A DNA stretch of 64,000 nucleotides from JAPKZH01 sp964537875 (GCA_964537875.1 CAZIDN010000001.1:178252-242251); one strand, 5' to 3'; counted from the stretch's first letter, positions 23,163 to 32,178 are shown. Notes: generated by a model not told the origin, from the letters alone. Made by a program: numbers and translations.

Positions 23163-25556
23163 TTATTTTAGATTTTCTTCGAACAGCTTGAAGATCCGCT
23201 TGTATTCGTCCGCCCAGGACGAGGCGTTGGAGAACGAATGATTTTCGACCGGGTAGACGGCTACGTCCCAGTTCTCTTTTCCCAACTCGATCAGGCGCTG
23301 GGCGAGCCGGACGGTATCCTGAAAATGGACGTTGGTGTCGACCATGCCGTGGCAAATGAGCAGGGCGCCTTTGAGGCCTTCGGCGAGATAGATCGGTGAG
23401 CTCCGCTTATAGGCTTCGGTGTCTTTTTGCGGGAGGTTGAGGATGTCCACAGTGTAGCCGGCATGATAGTGGGCCCAGTCCGTGACCGGCCTCAAAGCCG
23501 CGCCTGCTTTGAATACGCCCGGCGTTTTGAACATCGCCATCAGCGTCAGGAATCCGCCGTAGCTTCCGCCGTACGTGCCGATCCGGTTAGGGTCGATGCC
23601 GTAATTTTTCACGAGGCATTGGGCCGCGTCGACGACGTCCTCCAGGTCCTTGCCGCCCATGTTGCGGTAGATCCCGGTCCGGCAGTCCCGGCCGTAGCCG
23701 GAGCTTCCCCGGTAATCGACATCGAAGACATGATAGCCTTTTTCCAGCAGGAAATTGTGGAACATGTATTCCCGAAAATACGTGCTCCAGCCCTTGTGGG
23801 CATTCTGGAGGTAGCCCGCGCCGTGGATGAAAATGACGGCCGGCTTGGCCGGATGCGGATTTTCGGGCTTGTAGATCCGGGCGTAGACATCGACACCGTC
23901 TCTGGCTTTGAAGTTGATCACCTCGGGCTCGGCCCAGGCGTAGGAGCGGAATTCATCGGTCGTCGAAAGAGTGATCTGCTTTGCCGCTGCCCCCGGCTGG
24001 TTAGGCTGGAGGAAGAGCTCCGGGGGCTTATTGGCGGCGGAATGCATGATGGCCAGCATCGATTCATCCGGGGAGAGGTAGGCCTGGTTCTGCCCGACGA
24101 GGCTGGTGATCTTTATCTGCGTCCCTCCGCCGGCGGGCATGGAATAGAAATGCGGCTCGCCGGGATGCGTTTCGCTCGACGTCAAATAGATGGTCTTCCC
24201 GTCGCGGGAGAGCTGGGCCGACTTGACTTCATATTTTCCTTTTGTCAGCTGAACTTTTTCCTTGCCGTCAACCGAAACTTTATAAAGGTGGGCGTAGCCG
24301 TCCTTCTCGGAAATAAATGAAACGTGGAGGCTGTTCGGCCACCAGAAAATGTTCGTCAGGCCCAGGTCTCCGACCCAGGCATCATCATGGACCTGATCGA
24401 CGAGAGACGTCTTCCCGGTTCCCGGGTCCAGGCGGAAAAGCCAGGCGTCTTTACGGTCATCCGAGCGGGCCGTCAATAGGACCTGCTTGCCGTCCGGCGA
24501 CCAGAGCGCTCCGCCGGGATTGATTTTCCGATCGCCCTGGCCGCAATCCACCCATTTGACTTCACCGGTCGCGGCATCCATGATACCGGCCTTCATGCTT
24601 CCCGAGGGATAGCCGGCCTTGGCATGCGATTCGATGGTTTCCGAGAATCCCGACCGAGTCAGGTAGTTCGGGACGACGGTCGATTTCTCATCGGGGCTGG
24701 GCTCGGCCAGAATGAAGGTCACGAATTTCTCGTCGGGGGAAAGCTCGAGATTGGAGATGTTTTGATTCTCTTTGAGAACAAAAGGCTTACGCCGGGACGC
24801 CGGAGCCTGGGCTTGGAAGCCGCCCCTCCCTCCGAGCATCCCTTCTCGTCCTCCCGTCCGGTCGAGGCCTTGCTTGAACTGCTGGAATAGCTCGGCCTGC
24901 TGGTCGCTGTACCACTTGGCCAGCTCGTCGGGTTTGCCGCGGTCCGGCGGGGGCGTCCTTCGGGAGAACGAGGTCATCTGGCGCAGGCTGCGGTCTTCGA
25001 GCGAAAAGACAAAAAGGTTGTCTTCGCTCGTGAAATAGATCTTTTTCTGGTCGAAGCTGAAATTGGCGTTGGATTTGCGGGCGTCTGTCGAGATGAGAAC
25101 CGTCGTCTTTCCCGCCGCGATATCCAGGAGGCTGATGTCTCCGCCCTGCGTCTGGAGCGCCCGCTTCCTGTCCTTGTCGAACCGGTTATCGCCGCCGAAG
25201 CCCCCGAAGCCGAACATGTGGAATGCACCGCCCAAGACCGGAGCCGGCGGAAGCTTCTGCATCTCCTGGATCGTCGTTTTTTGAGGGACAGGATTCTGCT
25301 TGGTGATGAAATACAACTCCGGCTGTCTCTCCCCAGGCTTTCTCCGGCCGAAATAGAGTTTCTTGCCGTCCACGGACCACATGACGCTCGAGGGCTCGCT
25401 GCCGACGAGATCCGGCCCTCGCATAATATTGTCGATGGTCATCTTGAACGGCGCGGCCGGTTTTTCGGCCGGGGCTTGAGCCGAGCCCGGCGCCCGGACG
25501 AGAATAAGAATCAGACAGGCGGCGACGATGATGCATTTTTTTCTTGGATGAGACAA
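23163..25556 (-). CDS. Secreted prolyl-oligopeptidase-type (S9) serine peptidase
   Basis: 797 residues with a Sec signal (CIIVAACLILILVRAPGSAQA). A beta-propeller of WD/PD40-like repeats (VMWSVDGKKLYFGRRK, NLELSPDEKFVTFIL, ALWSPDGKQVLLTAR) fills about 30-540, then the alpha/beta-hydrolase domain with GTYGGSYGGFLTLMAMF (nucleophile Ser near 665), Asp in HGMVDTNVHFQD (near 738) and His in VENHSF (near 769). S9 enzymes (DPP-IV/acylaminoacyl type) cleave short peptides; export implies periplasmic peptide scavenging. Monocistronic; repeat elements flank it on both sides (C2 directly at its stop codon, B2 upstream). Confidence 0.9.
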   Translation of the reverse strand: MSHPRKKCIIVAACLILILVRAPGSAQAPAEKPAAPFKMTIDNIMRGPDLVGSEPSSVMWSVDGKKLYFGRRKPGERQPELYFITKQNPVPQKTTIQEMQKLPPAPVLGGAFHMFGFGGFGGDNRFDKDRKRALQTQGGDISLLDIAAGKTTVLISTDARKSNANFSFDQKKIYFTSEDNLFVFSLEDRSLRQMTSFSRRTPPPDRGKPDELAKWYSDQQAELFQQFKQGLDRTGGREGMLGGRGGFQAQAPASRRKPFVLKENQNISNLELSPDEKFVTFILAEPSPDEKSTVVPNYLTRSGFSETIESHAKAGYPSGSMKAGIMDAATGEVKWVDCGQGDRKINPGGALWSPDGKQVLLTARSDDRKDAWLFRLDPGTGKTSLVDQVHDDAWVGDLGLTNIFWWPNSLHVSFISEKDGYAHLYKVSVDGKEKVQLTKGKYEVKSAQLSRDGKTIYLTSSETHPGEPHFYSMPAGGGTQIKITSLVGQNQAYLSPDESMLAIMHSAANKPPELFLQPNQPGAAAKQITLSTTDEFRSYAWAEPEVINFKARDGVDVYARIYKPENPHPAKPAVIFIHGAGYLQNAHKGWSTYFREYMFHNFLLEKGYHVFDVDYRGSSGYGRDCRTGIYRNMGGKDLEDVVDAAQCLVKNYGIDPNRIGTYGGSYGGFLTLMAMFKTPGVFKAGAALRPVTDWAHYHAGYTVDILNLPQKDTEAYKRSSPIYLAEGLKGALLICHGMVDTNVHFQDTVRLAQRLIELGKENWDVAVYPVENHSFSNASSWADEYKRIFKLFEENLK

Positions 25557-25593
25557 GCGGGCCTCCTTAAATTTATTGGGCTATTTTCTTATG

Positions 25594-25688
25594 GCATTTC
25601 CATGTGGGGGCTCGGGCAGGCTAAACCCTCCACGGTCGCTTCGGCCGTCTCCGGATCGTCACCCTTTCCTATCCAAACGAAATGGAAA
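25594..25688 (-). repeat. Family B palindromic element, copy B2
   Basis: Read on the minus strand it starts CCATTTCGTTTGGATAGG and continues through GATCCGGAGAC and TGGAGGGTTTAGCCTG to CATGGAAATG. About 70 bp align with copy B4 at 63.7 kb. It lies between the flavin reductase stop and the S9 peptidase start. Confidence 0.7.
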
Positions 25689-25764
25689 AAAACCTTTTTA
25701 AGTAAAAATTGGCACGGGCGCCGAAGGTGTCTGAGCGGGGGCAGGAGCGTTTCCAGAACATTCT

Positions 25765-26331
25765 CTAATCCGGCACGACGTGTTGCAGCGCGTCCGGGTT
25801 GATCGTGATATAGAAATCGCTGCCCAGGTAGAGCAGCGGCGATATTTTGCGCACGTTCAGGACGCCTTCGGCATTGAAGCATTTTTCTCTTTCGTGGACG
25901 GCCAGGACCTCCCCGGCAAACAAATCGTGGTCGCCGAAGGCCCGGATTTCTGCCAGCTTGCACTCGAAGGAGACGTAGGCTTCTTCGATGACGGGCGATT
26001 GGATGACTGTGGAAGGGGCCAGCTTGACCTGGAATTCCTTGAGCTTGTCCATGTCATAGGCCGATCTCCGTCCCATCTGGGCGGCAAGCTTGACGGTCTG
26101 GAAAGCGAGGAAATTCACCGTGAACTCACGGGCTTTGGAAATGAGCTGGTGGGTAAAGCGTTTCTTGGAGACCAGCACACCGAATAAGGGCGGCTCGAAG
26201 GACAGAGCGGTGTGCCAGGCGCAGCTCATGAAATTGGTCTGCGCTTCCGACCGAGCCCCGACGAGGGCCACCGTGTAGGGGTAGAAATACTGGAACTTTT
26301 TGAGTTGCGACGATATTTTTTTCATGGCCAC
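25765..26331 (-). CDS. Flavin reductase-like FMN-binding protein
   Basis: 188-residue single-domain protein of the FMN-binding split-barrel (flavoredoxin/DIM6) type: YFYPYTVALVGARSEAQTNFMSCAWHTALSFEPPLFGVLVSKKRFTHQLI and FTVNFLAF are the conserved flavin-contacting strands. Such proteins reduce flavin with NAD(P)H or act as electron carriers in anaerobes. It lies 27 bases after the ferritin-like gene, so the two are likely co-transcribed and may function together in redox or oxygen handling. Confidence 0.8.
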   Translation of the reverse strand: MAMKKISSQLKKFQYFYPYTVALVGARSEAQTNFMSCAWHTALSFEPPLFGVLVSKKRFTHQLISKAREFTVNFLAFQTVKLAAQMGRRSAYDMDKLKEFQVKLAPSTVIQSPVIEEAYVSFECKLAEIRAFGDHDLFAGEVLAVHEREKCFNAEGVLNVRKISPLLYLGSDFYITINPDALQHVVPD

Positions 26332-26358
26332 CTCCGTTTGAGATGCATGGTGCCAGTC

Positions 26359-27342
26359 CTAATCGAGCCCTTTGATCATGCGTGCGTTTTGGAGCAGCCA
26401 TTCCTGGGTGAACAGATGCTCCCGCTTGAGGGCCAGATGGATCTTGAGCTCGTCCTTGATCTCGCCGTCCGGCACCATGGCCACGAGCTGCTCATACTTG
26501 GCGATCAGGTTCTGCTCGGCGGGAACCAGGCTTTTTAGGGCGGACAGCCGGCTGCGTCCGGGATACGAGACGGGCATGGGGCGAAGGCTTTTTTCCTCGC
26601 CGGAGGACGCCTTGTCCGCATTCTCGATGCGGATGACGCTGCCCATCTTGACCAGCAGCCCGGCATTCTTGTCCCAGTGCCTCATGTGGTTGATGGAGTT
26701 CTTGAACAGGCGCTGGCTGAGGTCTTGGTGGCCGCTGAAGAGGATGACGTATTTGAGATAGCGGTGCATGAGCTCGTTTTCTTGGCGCATAATCTCATGG
26801 AGGAGGGCCGCATCTTCCCGACGATCCACGGCGGGATCGGCCCGGAAACAGTGCGCCCCGGCCTGGCCATGTTTTTCCAGCGTTTCGATCATGACCTCGA
26901 ACTGTCGGGAATGGCGCACCTCGTCATAAGAGATATTCAGGATCATGTTCAGGACCTTGGGATAGGCGCCCTTTTTAAAACGGGCTGTCTGATAAAGGTC
27001 GGTCACGAGGTCTTCCGTGGCCTTGTCTCGCCGGAGGTTGTCGATGATCTTCGGGTAGCGGATGACTGCATCGCTTTTGAAAGACGGAACGCCTCCCATC
27101 TGGATTATGATGACGCCAAGCTGGAGGGCGTGATACATCTCGTCGATCCCGATCTGGATGGTCTGGGCCCGCGTATCCGTCTTCTGCTTCATCACGGGAT
27201 CTTTGTAGAAGAATCTTCCCTTGGGCATGGAATAGGCATGGAGGAGGTACTCGAAGCTCACGGCCCATTCATGTTCCAAGGCGATATTCAGGAGCTTGAT
27301 GGTGTCTGCGGCAGTCCCGATGAGGTGCCCGATTTTTTTCAT
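26359..27342 (-). CDS. Double ferritin-like domain protein
   Basis: 327 residues, almost entirely helical. The first four-helix part carries diiron-type ligands: EHEWAVSFEY (Glu), IDEMYHALQL (ExxxH) and SYDEVRHSRQFE (ExxH). A second, more degenerate bundle follows (QENELMHRYLKYVI, SINHMRHWDKN, EQNLIAKYEQL, LKREHLFTQEWLL), where an ExxH pair is visible only in part. The family includes iron stores, peroxidases and unknown oxidases; the assignment to any activity is open. RBS AAGGAGG precedes the ATG; the flavin reductase gene follows and could deliver electrons. Confidence 0.65.
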   Translation of the reverse strand: MKKIGHLIGTAADTIKLLNIALEHEWAVSFEYLLHAYSMPKGRFFYKDPVMKQKTDTRAQTIQIGIDEMYHALQLGVIIIQMGGVPSFKSDAVIRYPKIIDNLRRDKATEDLVTDLYQTARFKKGAYPKVLNMILNISYDEVRHSRQFEVMIETLEKHGQAGAHCFRADPAVDRREDAALLHEIMRQENELMHRYLKYVILFSGHQDLSQRLFKNSINHMRHWDKNAGLLVKMGSVIRIENADKASSGEEKSLRPMPVSYPGRSRLSALKSLVPAEQNLIAKYEQLVAMVPDGEIKDELKIHLALKREHLFTQEWLLQNARMIKGLD

Positions 27343-27626
27343 GGATTGACCTCCTTGAACCCTATGCCCCCAAATTATAGTCAGGTTTCAATGGAAAAGC
27401 AAAAAAATGCAGAGGCTAGTCATCCAAGGCCTTTGGGGGGGAGAAAAAGGGTTGATAAATTCACCCCATAATTGATCCCAAGAGGTGATTGATCGGCCAT
27501 TTTTCATATGTCAGCATATAGGCATTCGCGGCCTTATGGTGCGAGTAGACCTCATCCAAGGCTACGCCGAGGTTGTGAAAAGGGGAGAGGGCCCCCGGCC
27601 CTCTCCCAACCCCTCCTTTCAAAGGG

Positions 27627-27666
27627 CTCCCTTGAGTCGATATAGAGTCAAGGGAGTACTCTATAT
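27627..27666 (+). promoter_or_regulatory. Two mutually exclusive hairpins, attenuator-like, upstream of the Memo-family gene
   Basis: CTCCCTTGA (27627-27635) pairs with TCAAGGGAG (27648-27656). ATATAGAGT (27640-27648) pairs with ACTCTATAT (27658-27666), followed by TTGCTTTTT. The two 9-bp stems interleave and cannot both form, and the second ends in a T-run like a terminator. The start codon of the Memo-family gene is 40 bases on. Just upstream is another strong hairpin (GGGAGAGGGC/GCCCTCTCCC near 27581-27606). The rest of the 27343-27706 gap shows nothing recognised. Confidence 0.4.
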
Positions 27667-27706
27667 TGCTTTTTCCGGCCGTTCCATGTAACTAATACCC
27701 AAAGAG

Positions 27707-28945
27707 ATGAAACGAGAGACGGCGGACGCCCCGATCCCCAAACTGCGGCCGGACTTGGAAATCGTCCCGACGACCTACCAGGGCCGGCCGGGCTATATTG
27801 TCCGGGATTTTCTGGGCCTCATCCAAAAGCCTTTGTTCCTGCAGGGAGACGCCCTGAACCTGTTGAGCCTGGCCGACGGCAAGCGGACCGTCCGCGATAT
27901 GCAGTTGCTGCTTGTCCGCGGCCGAGGCGGTGTATTCGTCAGCGCGGAGAGCATCGAAAAACAATTCGCCGAGCTCGACCGGATTTTTTTATTGGACAGC
28001 GAGCGGTACCGGGAACGAAAACGTCAGCTGGTTGATGCCTATGCCCGATTGAAGGTTCGGGAAGCCGCCCTTGCCGGCCAAAGTTATCCGGGCACAAAAA
28101 AAGAGCTCGAGCGATATTTGGATTCGATCCTGGAGCTTGGCCAAGAAGGGAGCGGAGACAAGGACGGCGGAGCCGTTTGCGCTTTGGCCGCCCCGCACAT
28201 CGACTTCCACATCGGCGGCAAGCTGTATGGCCAGGCCTATTGTGCCGTCCGGCATCTGCGTCCTCAAAAGATCATCGTGCTCGGCACCGGACACAGCCTG
28301 GACGAGGGATATTTTTCCCTGACCGAAAAGGATTTTGAGACGCCTCTCGGACGGGCCAAGACGGACAGGGCCTCGGCCGAAACCCTCAGAAAGGCCGGGG
28401 GCCGGGCCATCGCTCCCCATGACCTTGCACACCGCCGGGAGCATTCTATCGAGTTCCAGGTTGTTTTTCTCCAGCGGCTTTTCGGCGAGAGCTGTTGCCT
28501 CCTGCCCATTCTCTGTGGGTCGTTCACGGCAAAACTGGCCCGGGTTTCCCGCGCTTCGGAAATTCCCGGGGTCGGAGGTTTTCTCCGGGCCTTGAAAGCG
28601 ATCGTCGACGAGGCCGGCGATCGAGGGCTGGTCGTGGCCGGCATCGATTTTTCTCACATCGGGCCCAAGTTCGGCCACCGCCAGCGGGCCGCTTCGATGC
28701 TCCTGGAGGCGAGGCAGCATGATCAAGCGTTGATCGAGGCTTGTCTAAACGGCGATGCCGTGGCTTTTTGGGGGGCGTCGAAACGGGTCAAGGATGAATA
28801 CAACGTCTGCGGTTTCTCCTCGCTGGCCTGTCTGCTGGAACTGCTGCCCCCATCGCGCGGCGCGCTTCTCGGCTATGATTTCTGGCAGGAGGAAGCGACC
28901 CAGTCGGCCGTCAGCTTCGCCGCCATCAAGTTCATCAAGATCTAA
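27707..28945 (+). CDS. Memo-family protein (AmmeMemoRadiSam system protein B)
   Basis: 412 residues. From about residue 165 the sequence matches the Memo/MEMO1 fold, related to extradiol dioxygenases: ALAAPHIDFHIGGKLYGQAY, KIIVLGTGHS and AHRREHSIEFQVVFLQRLFG with metal-type histidines, and VVAGIDFSHIGPKFG. The first 110 residues (IVPTTYQGRPGYIVRDFLGLIQKPLFL, LLSLADGKRTVRDMQLLL) look like a PqqD-type winged helix, an unusual extension. In many genomes Memo is linked to AMMECR1 and a radical SAM protein; neither is adjacent here. Confidence 0.8.
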   Translation: MKRETADAPIPKLRPDLEIVPTTYQGRPGYIVRDFLGLIQKPLFLQGDALNLLSLADGKRTVRDMQLLLVRGRGGVFVSAESIEKQFAELDRIFLLDSERYRERKRQLVDAYARLKVREAALAGQSYPGTKKELERYLDSILELGQEGSGDKDGGAVCALAAPHIDFHIGGKLYGQAYCAVRHLRPQKIIVLGTGHSLDEGYFSLTEKDFETPLGRAKTDRASAETLRKAGGRAIAPHDLAHRREHSIEFQVVFLQRLFGESCCLLPILCGSFTAKLARVSRASEIPGVGGFLRALKAIVDEAGDRGLVVAGIDFSHIGPKFGHRQRAASMLLEARQHDQALIEACLNGDAVAFWGASKRVKDEYNVCGFSSLACLLELLPPSRGALLGYDFWQEEATQSAVSFAAIKFIKI

Positions 28946-28994
28946 GAGCATGTCGATAGACATTCGATGAGCGATATTCATAGATTTGATGATC

Positions 28995-29070
28995 TTCCAT
29001 TTCGTGTGGGTCGGAAAGGGAACCGCTCCGGAGCGTTTCCCAGACGATTTTTCTCTATAGGAAATGGAAA
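28995..29070 (+). repeat. Family B palindromic element, copy B3
   Basis: TTCCATTTCG at the left pairs with GAAATGGAA at the right; inside, GGGAAcCGCTCC/GGAGCGTTTCCC forms a strong inner stem. Same piece order as B1, B2 and B4. It lies between the Memo-family gene and the M64 peptidase gene and overlaps the spurious upstream extension of the latter's reading frame. Confidence 0.65.
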
Positions 29071-29161
29071 AGAACCATATGTCTTGATTCACAGGCTTGG
29101 CCTTGGGCGTTCCTTTTTGTATAATTTCACCAATGAAGGAAGCTTCGAAGGGAGGCGCCGA

Positions 29162-30634
29162 ATGAAAAATCGCTTTTTCGCCTTATTCCTGGTTCTTTTC
29201 CTTCCCGGCCTGATTTTCGCCCAATCCTCGGTGATCTTTGACAAATACTTCCTCGATAAGACCACGCGTGTGGATTACTTCCACATCGGCCATGCCAAAG
29301 AGGAGCTGGTCACCCTCGACCAGGTCTATCAGCAGGGCATCTGGGCCGGCAGCAAGAAAAACCTGATCGATGGGGTCGACTTCGGCCGCTATTGCATCAC
29401 GGTCTATGATTTTGCCTCGGGAACGCTCATTTTTTCCAAGGGGTTCGACAGCTATTTCGGCGAGTACCAGACCACGGCTGCCGCCGGACGCGGGGTGAAG
29501 CGGACCTATCATGAATCGGCCCTCATTCCCTATCCCAAAAGCAAAATCAAGTTCACCATCGAGTCTCGCGACCGTCAGAATTTCTCCCGTCCGATCTTCA
29601 GCGGCGAGATCGACCCGGCTTCGATCACGGTTCTCAAGAAGCCGCTGTCTTCAGGCGTGAAGGTCTTCGAGCTCGTCAAGGGCGGCGATCCTCATCGGAA
29701 AGTCGATATCGCCTTTATCGCGGAGGGCTACACGGCGAAAGAAGAGCCGAAGCTCAAGGCCGACCTGGAGCGGTTTGTCCAAATCCTTTTCAAGCTGGAG
29801 CCGTATAAAACCCAGAAAAATCAATTCAATATTTACGGCGTCTTCAAGGCTTCCGATGACAGCGGCTGCGACGAGCCGAGCCACGGCAGCTTCAAGAACA
29901 CGGCCGTCAACGCCACGTTCGATTCGCTCGGCTCGGAACGCTATGTGCTCACGGAGGACAACAAGGGCCTGCGCGACATCGCCGCCCATGTTCCTTATGA
30001 TACGCTCTTCATCATGGTCAACCACAAGCGCTATGGCGGCGGGGGCATTTACAATTTCTACTGCACGTTCACCGTGGACAATCAATGGCACGAATACCTT
30101 TTTCTCCACGAGTTCGGACATTCCTTCGCCGGGCTGGCCGATGAATACTACACATCCTCCGTGGCCTACAACGAATTCTACCCGAAGGGCGTCGAGCCGC
30201 GGGAGGCCAACATCACGGCGCTTCTCGACCCCAAAAACCTGAAATGGAAAAAGATGGTCGGACCGGGCATCGAGATTCCGACGCTTTGGGAGAAAGCGGA
30301 GTTCGATCAGAAAGACAACGCCTATCAGAAAGTCCGGCAGGACATCAATGACAAGATCGCCAAGATGAAACGCAGCGGCGCGCCGGCAGCCGGAGTGGCC
30401 AGGGTGGAAGCGGAGTCCGAGCGCCTGTCCAAGGAACATGCGGATTGGGTCGATCAGTTTCTCGCCAAGAGCAAGTATGCCGGGAAAATCGGTGCTTTTG
30501 AGGGGGCGGGATATGCGGCCAAGGGGCTGTACCGGCCGGCCGTGGACTGCCTGATGTTCACCAAGGGGACGAAGCCTTTCTGCAGAGTCTGCCAAGAGGC
30601 CGTCCGCCGGATGATCCAATTTTACTGTGAATAA
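29162..30634 (+). CDS. Secreted M64-family (IgA protease-type) zinc metallopeptidase
   Basis: 490 residues from the ATG with GGGAGG upstream; Sec signal FFALFLVLFLPGLIFAQ. An N-terminal beta-domain (to about 170, peptidase M64 N-terminal type) precedes the catalytic domain. HEFGHSFAGLADEYY near residue 316 is the extended zinc motif HExxHxxxGLxDEY of family M64, and PVDCLMFTKGTKPFCRVCQEAV near the end matches the family's Met-turn/Cys region. M64 enzymes include the Clostridium ramosum IgA-cleaving protease; here a general secreted peptidase is more likely. Next gene starts 46 bases on. Confidence 0.9.
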   Translation: MKNRFFALFLVLFLPGLIFAQSSVIFDKYFLDKTTRVDYFHIGHAKEELVTLDQVYQQGIWAGSKKNLIDGVDFGRYCITVYDFASGTLIFSKGFDSYFGEYQTTAAAGRGVKRTYHESALIPYPKSKIKFTIESRDRQNFSRPIFSGEIDPASITVLKKPLSSGVKVFELVKGGDPHRKVDIAFIAEGYTAKEEPKLKADLERFVQILFKLEPYKTQKNQFNIYGVFKASDDSGCDEPSHGSFKNTAVNATFDSLGSERYVLTEDNKGLRDIAAHVPYDTLFIMVNHKRYGGGGIYNFYCTFTVDNQWHEYLFLHEFGHSFAGLADEYYTSSVAYNEFYPKGVEPREANITALLDPKNLKWKKMVGPGIEIPTLWEKAEFDQKDNAYQKVRQDINDKIAKMKRSGAPAAGVARVEAESERLSKEHADWVDQFLAKSKYAGKIGAFEGAGYAAKGLYRPAVDCLMFTKGTKPFCRVCQEAVRRMIQFYCE

Positions 30635-30680
30635 GCTAATTTTTATTCCGTTTTTGATTTCTTTCCGATTGGAGGCTCCG

Positions 30681-31553
30681 ATGATGATCAGATTCCTTAG
30701 GACAACCGCTCGGTGTATTCTTGCCGTATTCCTTCTGAGCAGCCTGGCTTCTTGGGCCGCCCAGGACCGACGCGGCGTGATCTATGACCTGGGCATGGAG
30801 CTGGAACGGCTGTCCACCAGCCTGGCCCAGGAAAGCTTCGACCACTTCAAGGGTTGGAACGGGACGATCTCCGACCAGGAGCAGGCCATCCTGTTCAAGT
30901 CAGAGGCCTTTGCCGCTTCCTGCCGTCTTTTTTTGAGGCTGACCGAAGCCCGCTCCGGCTATTACCGGGATGATTTTTTGCGGACGAATATCTACAACGC
31001 CTTCACCTATTTGGCCGGCTCGTTCAGCGACGCGGAAGAGGAAATGCGAAAAGGCGGCGTGATGCCCTACTCTCTTTCCGACTGCCGCAAGATCCTCAGC
31101 CGCATGGAGCGTGAGTTCTCGCAGTGGCCGGCGGCGGACAACCTGGCCTACCTGGACCAGAGGTACGTCAAGGCCAGGGACGCCACCGTCTATTTGATCG
31201 AGCGATCGGGCATCGGCAATTACGTCCGCCTGCCTTTCAAGAACCTGGAAAGCCTGTGGCGCTATAACTATGACCGCAACCGGGGCAAGGACCCCTGGAA
31301 GTATCTGGTTGAAGTTTCTTACAACACGCTGGACAAGATGAGGAAAGGCCGGACGATCGACCTGACCTTTGAAGGCCGGATGGTCATCGAGCAGAGCGCG
31401 CGCCGCGACCGTCCCGTCTATTTGATCGAAGGCGGGAAAAAACGCGGCCTGACCCGGGCCGATCTCGTCAACCGCTACGGCGGCTGGAGCAAAGTTTATG
31501 AAGTGCCGCGGGAGGTCATCGACAGCTACCCGGATGGTGATCCGATCCTTTAA
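30681..31553 (+). CDS. Secreted protein of unknown function
   Basis: 290 residues from an ATG-ATG pair preceded by GGAGG; the upstream in-frame extension is discarded. Signal peptide MMIRFLRTTARCILAVFLLSSLASWA, then a mostly helical domain (residues 30-200) and a short C-terminal part with a beta-strand PVYLIEGGKKRGLTRADLV that could be a KGG/SPOR-like or DUF fold. No family recognised. Follows the M64 peptidase with a short gap and may be its accessory, which is only a context inference. Confidence 0.6.
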   Translation: MMIRFLRTTARCILAVFLLSSLASWAAQDRRGVIYDLGMELERLSTSLAQESFDHFKGWNGTISDQEQAILFKSEAFAASCRLFLRLTEARSGYYRDDFLRTNIYNAFTYLAGSFSDAEEEMRKGGVMPYSLSDCRKILSRMEREFSQWPAADNLAYLDQRYVKARDATVYLIERSGIGNYVRLPFKNLESLWRYNYDRNRGKDPWKYLVEVSYNTLDKMRKGRTIDLTFEGRMVIEQSARRDRPVYLIEGGKKRGLTRADLVNRYGGWSKVYEVPREVIDSYPDGDPIL

Positions 31554-31745
31554 AAAAGAATGAGCCCCGGGGAGGGGTTTGAAGTGCGGGCTGTTGTCAG
31601 CAAAAGGGGGGTTGATGATGGGAACCAAAAAGGTGGGGGCTTTCTCCAGCCCGCGCAAGAAAGCCTAATCTATTATAACTCGAAAAAAATAAAACGCAAG
31701 CAAAATTTTAAAATATCCCAAAATTTTTTTTACGCGAAAGTCTTC

Positions 31746-31774
31746 TTGACAATGTTCCCTTTTTCTTATATTAC
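31746..31774 (+). promoter_or_regulatory. Sigma-70-type promoter for the 65-residue protein
   Basis: TTGACA (31746-31751) followed after 17 bp by TATTAC (31769-31774; TATATT overlaps it at 15 bp). Initiation near 31781 gives a leader of about 90 bases. The remaining part of the 31554-31873 gap shows only A+T-rich DNA. Confidence 0.65.
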
Positions 31775-31873
31775 TTGGACAAGACACAATCATGAATTCT
31801 AAGATGCTGACAAACTCGAGAATGCCGGAGTGCGGAACGGAAGGAATAAAATTAAAATTGGAGGTTAAATAAA

Positions 31874-32071
31874 ATGGCGTATGAATTCAAGAATTCCAAA
31901 GGGGTTGCCTACTATCTTCACTCCAGGGAAGTGACGTTGAAAGGGGGGCGCAAACAGAGAATCTATTATTTTGCCCGTGACGTTCGGCCGGGCGCGTTGG
32001 ATGCCGTTCCGCCGGAATACATGGTCATCGAGACGACCAAGACCGGCATGCCCATTCTCAAGAAAAAATAA
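31874..32071 (+). CDS. Conserved-looking small basic protein
   Basis: 65 residues (MAYEFKNSKGVAYYLHSREV through GMPILKKK), basic, no membrane segment. The order of short beta-strands (GVAYYLHSREVTLKGG, QRIYYFARDV, EYMVIETTKTGMPILKKK) gives a compact fold, and I associate this composition with a small family of unknown function found in several phyla. Strong support from the ribosome site TTGGAGG nine bases upstream and an own promoter. No partner; the next operon has its own promoter. Confidence 0.7.
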   Translation: MAYEFKNSKGVAYYLHSREVTLKGGRKQRIYYFARDVRPGALDAVPPEYMVIETTKTGMPILKKK

Positions 32072-32178
32072 ATCTTCTGAAATTTCCGGGGGAGGTACCT
32101 GGACGCTCCGGAAACGCCGGCGGATCGGTACCTTCCCTTTCTGTTTATCTCTTCCGTTAAGGGCCGGGCTTGACCCGC

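Noticed and set aside
27627..27666. H-type pseudoknot upstream of the Memo-family gene
   Set aside because: The two stems interleave like a pseudoknot, but the crossing loop would be a single base over a 9-bp stem, which is sterically impossible; alternative hairpins are the better reading.
28967..29161. N-terminal 65-codon extension of the M64 peptidase
   Set aside because: It translates repeat element B3 and places a non-signal sequence before a clear signal peptide; the ATG at 29162 has a good ribosome site.
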